Assembly: GCF_026262505.1 (NCBI RefSeq)
Contig: NC_067203.1
Location: 17,558,392-17,622,391 of the forward strand
Direction: 5' to 3'
DNA: 64,000 nucleotides
Source: Trichomonas vaginalis G3
Taxonomy: Eukaryota > Parabasalia > Trichomonadida > Trichomonadidae
The translations under genes were made by a program, and so were the position numbers. Under the pieces are notes generated by a model, which saw only the letters and a program-made list of their open reading frames with translations, did not search any database and was not told where the DNA came from. Shown here one piece after another: positions 58,409 to 64,000 of this stretch; position 1 is the stretch's first letter; each line of letters opens with the position of its first letter.

Positions 58409-58826
58409 TTAGAACATTTCTGGGTCAATGTCAATGTTCTCTTCCTCTTTAGGGCAAACACTGGCTTAGACTCTAAAATCTTTTTACCCAACTTACCTTG
58501 AACTTCAACTATCTTAGACTCATAATATTCATAGTCGTCTGCTTTCTTTGGTTCATAAGGTATAACAAGTTTGTATGCTTTGCCTTCTTTAAGGTTTGAG
58601 AACCTTCTGTCAAAATTTTCTTTGACTGTAACAAACCTTCTATGTCTAAGTCTTCAAATTTCGCACCATTTTTAGTCACAATAGCAAACTTAACTGGTTC
58701 GATGTTCCAAACTTTGTCAAATGTAGACTTTTCAAAATGGTAGAAGTAAACATTCAAATATGCGAATGGGTCTAGTTCTTCTTTGACTTCTGTCATGTAC
58801 TTGTTTACTGAGATGAATTTTGTCAT
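58409..58826 (-). pseudogene. Maverick hypothetical upstream of the helicase region, frameshifted
   Basis: The ATG at 58826 starts MTKFISVNKYMTEVKEELDP, with a beta-rich middle (VWNIEPVKFAIVTKNGAKFE). The frame shifts near 58620 and again near 58465; the final frame ends with an acidic tip (EEENIDIDPEMF) at 58409. The E1 counterpart is the fragment at 1-55. Function unknown. Confidence 0.5.
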
Positions 58827-58861
58827 CTTTTCTATCGGATAAAAAAATATTTTTTTAAAAT

Positions 58862-60097
58862 TTACTCAGAAAAATTTTTCTTTGTATATACGCCATTCTG
58901 AACATCTAAAAGATTTTTGACATTTGCCAAGAATGTTCGTTTAGACGCTGTCATATAACCATATTCTTGACAATATTGTTTATATTCATCGTACAATGAC
59001 CTTTCATCTAATGACACAAAGTCAGTTTCATCTATAAACAGTTCATAAACACTCTTGTTTGCTTCTAACAACGTTTGTCTTTCTTCGGTATGTGGAATTT
59101 GTCTTGGATTGAACTTAGAAATATCTAATGTCATGAAATATGAGAACAAGTGGTTGTAAAAGTTAGGTGTCAAAGTTTCTGCTAAGTCGTCAAAATATTC
59201 TGTATCTTGCATATGAGCTTCTGACGTTCTGACAACTACATATCTTCTGTCAGAACTTTCTAACTTCATCGGAACAGCATTGTTTGAAACCATAACGAAG
59301 TTTGCAACATTTTCACAAACTCTTTGGTCTTTATACTTTCTTTCAACAACTCCAACTTTGTCTGTTATAAGACTCTTCAAAGCATCTGAGTTCAAAACTT
59401 TTGTTGTATCTATACTTTGAAGTTCATTGCAAACTATAAGTTTCATATTCTCTATTGAGGAGTTAAATTTACCGCAGATGTTTTCTAAGTTTGTCATATT
59501 CGGATTCGAATAACCTTCTAACAGTTTGCATAAGATATCTGTAAAGAAAGTATTCTTACCAGTTCCTTGTTTTCCAATTATGATGAGAGCAGTTTCATTT
59601 TTAGCACTTGGATGTTGTAAGATGTTTGCAAACCAACATAAGATATACTCATAAACCTTTTCGTTTCCATTGCATATAATTTCTTTGACATGGTCTAACC
59701 AAGCTTCTATAACATTTTCTTTCCATTCTACTTGTTCGTATTTATATCCAGTGAAGATAGAATAGAAGTTTGGAGAAGGTGTATAGAACTTTATACCTCG
59801 AACTGAAAAATCTTCTAACTTTGACAATAAGATATCCCAAGCATCTAACATCTTCATGCCAACTTGTACGACTTTTATTTTCTTAAGTTTTTGTCTACAT
59901 TCTTGTTCTGAAACTATTGTTGCTCTTGGTTTGTTAAAGACAACATCCCATTCTTTCATGACATAACATTCTGGGGCAGAGTCAACATAAATGACTAAAC
60001 GTTTCAAATTCTCGACTGCTTTGTTATAGTCTCTAAATGGACACATATTTCTGAATGCTTGGAAGTCATAAAAATCTGAAACATCTATTCTGTACAT
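58862..60097 (-). CDS. superfamily 3 (D5-like) helicase, intact copy
   Basis: 411 residues, ATG at 60097. An N-terminal ~165-residue domain is followed by the AAA+ SF3 core: Walker A IIGKQGTGKN (173-182), Walker B-like LIVCNELQ (220-227), ALKSLITDK, then NFVMVSNNAVPMKLESSDRR with sensor Asn and arginine finger. The end (FLANVKNLLDVQNGVYTKKN) is winged-helix-like. It lacks the primase domain fused to helicase in many large DNA viruses. Drives replication fork unwinding. The E1 copy has one frameshift. Confidence 0.9.
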   Translation of the reverse strand: MYRIDVSDFYDFQAFRNMCPFRDYNKAVENLKRLVIYVDSAPECYVMKEWDVVFNKPRATIVSEQECRQKLKKIKVVQVGMKMLDAWDILLSKLEDFSVRGIKFYTPSPNFYSIFTGYKYEQVEWKENVIEAWLDHVKEIICNGNEKVYEYILCWFANILQHPSAKNETALIIIGKQGTGKNTFFTDILCKLLEGYSNPNMTNLENICGKFNSSIENMKLIVCNELQSIDTTKVLNSDALKSLITDKVGVVERKYKDQRVCENVANFVMVSNNAVPMKLESSDRRYVVVRTSEAHMQDTEYFDDLAETLTPNFYNHLFSYFMTLDISKFNPRQIPHTEERQTLLEANKSVYELFIDETDFVSLDERSLYDEYKQYCQEYGYMTASKRTFLANVKNLLDVQNGVYTKKNFSE

Positions 60098-60126
60098 TTT
60101 TTATAAAAATAAAAAAAATATTTTTT

Positions 60127-60932
60127 TTATTCTTGACTTTGTTGTTGCATTTGTTCCATTTGTTGCATTTGTTGTTCTTGAGCTATTTGTTGTTGAAGTT
60201 GTTCTTGTAATACAATACTTTCACCAGTTGCATCTTCCAATTCGAAACTTTCTGCCGTCATTGACAAATACATCGGACATAAAAGTTTTACAGGAACAAA
60301 GTTTGCGTCGACTAAGGTTAAGTTTATGTTTGCTAAAGTGTTTGAGTTTACTAAAGCTGAAAACTCTGCATTCGAATGAACAATAGGCAAACCAGCAGAG
60401 AAAGTGTTGTTTATACGCATGAGTATCTTTTGGTCATAGTAGTTTCTGTCGACATTCGAATAGCACTTTGAACCTAAGTTTGAAACAATATATAAAATAG
60501 GTGTACTTAAAGTCAATGGAATAGACAAACCTTGTATGACACCTTTTCCTGTTATAGGAAATGTTGGTAGTAAAAACCAGATATAAGTTTTGTATTATAG
60601 CTCATATCGTTTATAGTAAACTCAGTCGGACATCCAAACATAATGAAACCTGCTCTAGTTGCAGCACATGTTACATCCGTCCTTAAAGTATTAAATAAGT
60701 CAACAAAACCTGTTGGTGGTATATCTGAGTAAGTATCTTCAAAGAAGTATTTTTTACCATTCACAACAACAAAGTCTTCTGGTGTCAAAAGAGCAAAACA
60801 GGCTTTAGTCGTCATCGTGTTTAAGGTCAGTTTACAATATCGTCCTTGAGGACTTTGTAAGTTTGTTGTTATAGAATTATATGACTCAGGGTTTTTAGTC
60901 GTAATAGTATAAACCACTATGTCTTCTGCCAT
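60127..60932 (-). pseudogene. candidate penton (minor capsid) protein, frameshifted copy
   Basis: The ATG at 60932 (MAEDIVVYTITTKNPESYNS). One base is missing near 60561 compared with E1, splitting the gene into 60552-60932 and 60127-60528. The Q/M-rich tail is three residues longer than in E1 (an additional MEQ unit). For the basis of the penton guess see 1354-2149. Confidence 0.4.
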
Positions 60933-60936
60933 TTAC

Positions 60937-61515
60937 TTAGCAACTAAATTTTAATGAAATGTTGTGGTCGTCAAATATTTTTATGACGTCTGGGAAACTA
61001 TATTTTAAGTTCAACGTTTCACCTCCTTTCATAACGTATATCTTGTCAATGACATTATATGAAACACCACAGCAAGCAATGTCGGGTTCTATTTCTTTGA
61101 TGTTTATATCGTCTGCCTCTGTCAAAAGTTTCAATAGTTCTTTCAAAACTTCATGAGGTGCGATGACATATGAGTTCACTTTTACAGGGTTGTGTTCGAC
61201 CAAGTTTAACATTATACCTAAAGCTTGACAAATCTTCTCCTGAGTTTTAAGTTTGTCTTTAAGTTGTTGGTAGTCGTTTCGAATATCTGCAACAGAACTT
61301 AAGTCTCTGCTAACTTCAGGATATGTTGGTTGTTCTTTTACAGGAACATTGTTATACCATCTTCGTCTTCGTATGGTTTCCCCACTTCAACATCTCTTTC
61401 TTTGACATTGACAAACACTTTGACTGTTTGTTTGAGTTGGTGAATTTAACTTCACATCTGCCACCGCCATTAAACCTTTTGAAACACTTACGCTTTTATT
61501 TTTCGGAAATGACAT
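60937..61515 (-). pseudogene. copy of the 193-aa capsid-region hypothetical, with indels
   Basis: Matches 2154-2735 but lacks one base near 61347 and two near 61410, so the frame between those points is scrambled and restored afterwards. The first ~40 and last ~130 codons are as in E1. Confidence 0.6.
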
Positions 61516-61533
61516 TTTACTTAGAATAATAAG
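61516..61533. promoter_or_regulatory. 18-bp divergent promoter, E2 copy
   Basis: TTTACTTAGAATAATAAG between opposite ATGs, differing at one position from 2736-2753. Confidence 0.5.
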
Positions 61534-61951
61534 ATGGACGTATTCGAGTATCTCTTCGAATTGAAGCAGAACAAAGTTTACACACACAAACAATACAAAT
61601 ACATTGACAGAATAGTTCTTTACACAAACAATGGAAAATGTTATAGAATAGCAGTCTTTGCTGAACCTAAATATTTTCATAAAGCAAAGAAAGTTGGTAT
61701 AACCGAGATGGTGAAAGTTCTTGACAGACAAAAATATAACAACAAAACTGACCGATATTACTAAAGGTAAGTTTATAATACAATATTATGTCAAAACTGG
61801 CGTACTGTCAATATTTGACGGAGAGAAGTCAGTTCAAGAACAACTTACTGACCTGCTGCCAAAATCTGCTCGATGGAAGCTGTCGTTATGCCAATCTGAG
61901 GAGCCCCAGCAGGTTTCATCGAACGAATCTTCAAAAGAGCATCTTCCGTGA
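61534..61951 (+). pseudogene. divergent Maverick hypothetical, frameshifted copy
   Basis: Starts as in E1 (MDVFEYLFELKQNKVYTHKQ). The frame shifts near 61715-61725; the continuing frame (FIIQYYVKTGVLSIFDGEKS, SVQEQLTDLLPKSARWKLSL) reaches a stop at 61951. It overlaps the 3' end of the capsid gene on the other strand by 107 bp. Function unknown. Confidence 0.45.
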
Positions 61952-63449
61952 AAAGTGCTATTGGTTTTGTAAACTTCTTTGCTTTCAATTCATCTGGACC
62001 GTCTCTGTCACCAGTATATTGTATTTGAACTGTACCAACAGTTGAAATACCACCCATAAAGTCTTCTGAGTCAGCAAATGGAATGCCAAGCCAAAAGTTT
62101 GAACGGTCTCCATTTGTATATTGAGTTTTTTGACTCCTGTATGGTCCATACTTTCACATATGGCATAATAGAACTTTGCATTTCAGGGTTAATGGTTGTT
62201 GTGAAGTTGTTGTTAAAGTTCATAGCATCTAATGTCAAGTTGTATGACCTCATATCCTCAACTGTAGAATATTCTTCTCTTGGATAGTATTTGCCATCTA
62301 TGTTTATATGGTATTTAATACCAGGGTTGTAGAAGCAAGAATAGTCATTTATAGTTCGTCTGAACAGTACAAACATAGTATCTGCATGTTTCATTGCAGT
62401 TGTTAAGCAATATCTGTTCTTGCACCTGGGTCAGCACTTTGGTTTCCAACTTCACCTGCAAAGTCTTTGACAGATATTTGGTGTATAGGGAACATAAGTG
62501 GAACTGCAATATATTTGGCAGCTAAAGCATTTGAAATATCTGGGTCCAACATATAGACTGCAAGTCTGCTTTCTATTCTCTTGCATTCAAATTTTTCGCA
62601 TGTGAACTTAACTGGGTCCCAAGCATCTCCAGCAGCATTGAAATAATAGTTTACTTCAGTGTTGAGGTTTGAGAAACCAAAGTCTAAGTCAACTTTGTTT
62701 TTGCAAAAGTCGGCGAATGACATTTTATTTGTTCCCACTACTTCTGTAAGAGTGAATGGGTCTTGTGTTGGTGCAATGACTAAGTTATTTTTGCTTGGAG
62801 TAAGTTCGATAGAAATTTTTCCTGCCCAGTTTGGCAAGTATCTTAAAAACCTGAAGATGAGGAAAGATGACAAAGGAACTCTAAGTTTCAGTTTTACTTT
62901 GGTTACTGCTGCTGCAGTTTGTCCAGAAAGGTTAACATAAACTCCTGGAACGTTAGGGTCAAGTCTTCTTATTTTCTCAATAGTTGCATACTGGTCTGTT
63001 TGTTCTCTAGCTTGTGGTTGTACTGAGTTTCTCAAAGCGAACCATTCATAGTTTGCCCATGTTACTGTTTGAACTAAGTCAGAGTTAGAATATATCTTAT
63101 ATCCCATGAAAACTTCTGGAGCATATTGGTATCCGACATAGAAAATTCCATTGCAACCTTTCTTGTCAGACAACTTGGCAGAAGGTTTTATTTCAATGTC
63201 TTGTTCCACGTATAAGAAAGAGTTGTCAATAGAAATTATATGAAACCTGTCGCAAGCAATATCTACTGTTGTTGAAGAACCTTCTCCAAACTCACCTACG
63301 TTTCCATAAGAAACAGCAGTTGTATATTCGTAAGTTCCAGGAACTATTTCTGACCTTCTAATGGCATTGTCGCATTCGTTATACCATTCGGAAACATTTC
63401 CATTCATAGCATCCAAAACTGTTGGCGTTATATTCTGAGCGGCGTACAT
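61845..63449 (-). pseudogene. major capsid protein, frameshifted copy
   Basis: Near-identical to 3063-4670. Single bases are missing near 62406 and at two positions between 62130 and 62145, giving three open pieces (62403-63449, 62071-62394, 61845-62057). The first 348 codons are intact. It differs from E1 in the cluster at 62903-62921. Confidence 0.85.
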
Positions 63450-63450
63450 T

Positions 63451-64000
63451 TCATATGAGTAAAAATATAGAATAGTTGGATTTATATGTCATAATAGAAC
63501 CCACGTGGACCAAGCTTTACTTTCTTCCTGACTGAGTTTTTAACTCTTCTTTTTCCTTCATTGCCACTACTTCACTTTGTTCTTCACTACTTTCACTTTG
63601 TTCTACTCTTCTCTTCTTCTTTGGTGTCGCTTTTGGTAACTTGCCCTCTGCTTCAAGTTGTTGCATCTTTGCCTCATGTTCATCTAGTATGTTGCAAAAT
63701 TTCCCATGTCCTTTTTGCCTTTTGGCTCTGGTCGCCCATCTCAGGTAACCTATATCCTAAGAAAGAATTTGTCATAGTCTGTATTTGAGTCTTCGCGTAT
63801 TGTTTTGCATGACTCTTTCCTGAGTTTCCGGTTCAAGCTCTTCAAACAGTGCCTGTCCATATGGAATATGCTCGTTTCCAAATATATGTTTTTGTAGCCA
63901 TTCTGGTTTTCTTTCCATGTTACCAACTATATCTTTTGTGAATGGGAAAGCTTTTACCCAATCTTTCAGTCTTGCGTCATTTATTTCTGTAGTTGGTTTT
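63451..64000 (-). pseudogene. capsid-adjacent protein, partial and frameshifted copy
   Basis: Counterpart of 4672-5676, running off the window. It retains about 84 bp (63565-63648) absent from E1, encoding a Glu/Lys/Ser-rich stretch. Extra single bases occur near 63505, 63698, 63760 and 63805, so no long frame survives. Confidence 0.6.

Larger units (their letters stand above)
43325..64000. mobile_element. Maverick/Polinton E2, left-hand part
   Basis: Begins with an A run and the terminal repeat 43350-43395 and continues beyond the window. It carries the element hallmarks: retroviral-type integrase, family B polymerase, packaging ATPase, SF3 helicase and major capsid, plus a methyltransferase, a fibre-like protein and a G+C-richer cassette. 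By homology with E1 about 4.0 kb is missing on the right, so the full element is about 24.6 kb. Most genes contain single-base indels. Confidence 0.93.

Overview
The window looks like nuclear DNA of a parabasalid protist, most likely Trichomonas vaginalis or a close relative. It is strongly A+T-rich and carries intron-less eukaryotic genes (Vps26, CK2 alpha, Ski2 helicase, Erv46/ERGIC3, Got1, DNA polymerase kappa). Many ATGs are preceded at short distance by trichomonad-type initiators (TCAYTTT-like). Large Maverick/Polinton elements lie at both ends. The species call is inference; the lineage call rests on these features together.

Layout: 1-9086 is the right-hand part of one Maverick (E1). 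A 34 kb host segment follows, 9114-43324. From 43325 to the window end is the left-hand part of a second Maverick (E2) in the same orientation. The two copies share about 5.1 kb (1-5137 matches 58772-64000), so together they cover a whole element of roughly 24.6 kb. Left to right it carries: terminal repeat; N6-adenine methyltransferase; small membrane and amphipathic proteins; a phage-tail-fibre-like protein; integrase; a family B DNA polymerase; a more G+C-rich cassette with an HNH-domain protein and a 22-nt tandem array; packaging ATPase; superfamily 3 helicase; a capsid block (candidate penton, double-jelly-roll major capsid, several capsid-adjacent proteins); a basic core-like protein; a kilobase of 25-nt repeats; right terminal repeat. 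I did not find an adenain-type protease in either part.

Most E2 genes, and several in E1, are broken by single-base insertions or deletions. Shared genes are usually broken at different places in the two copies. Long open reading in shifted frames suggests recent decay or consensus sequencing error rather than ancient relics. Broken genes are described but not reconstructed.

Host genes: a small RIIa-like protein, Erv46/ERGIC3, an ankyrin gene with one in-frame stop, a SANT/SPK-like DNA-binding candidate, an FG-rich nucleoporin candidate, Got1, Ski2, a coiled-coil (possibly axonemal) protein, a signal-peptidase-subunit-1-like protein, DNA polymerase kappa, a trichomonad hypothetical, Bcp1/BCCIP, an RPA49-like protein, Vps26 and CK2 alpha. 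The intergenic DNA holds a non-autonomous hAT-like transposon with an 8-bp target duplication, a ~0.9 kb near-perfect palindrome, a 43-bp hairpin, a cluster of seven tiny hairpins, two short tandem arrays and a dispersed repeat present twice.
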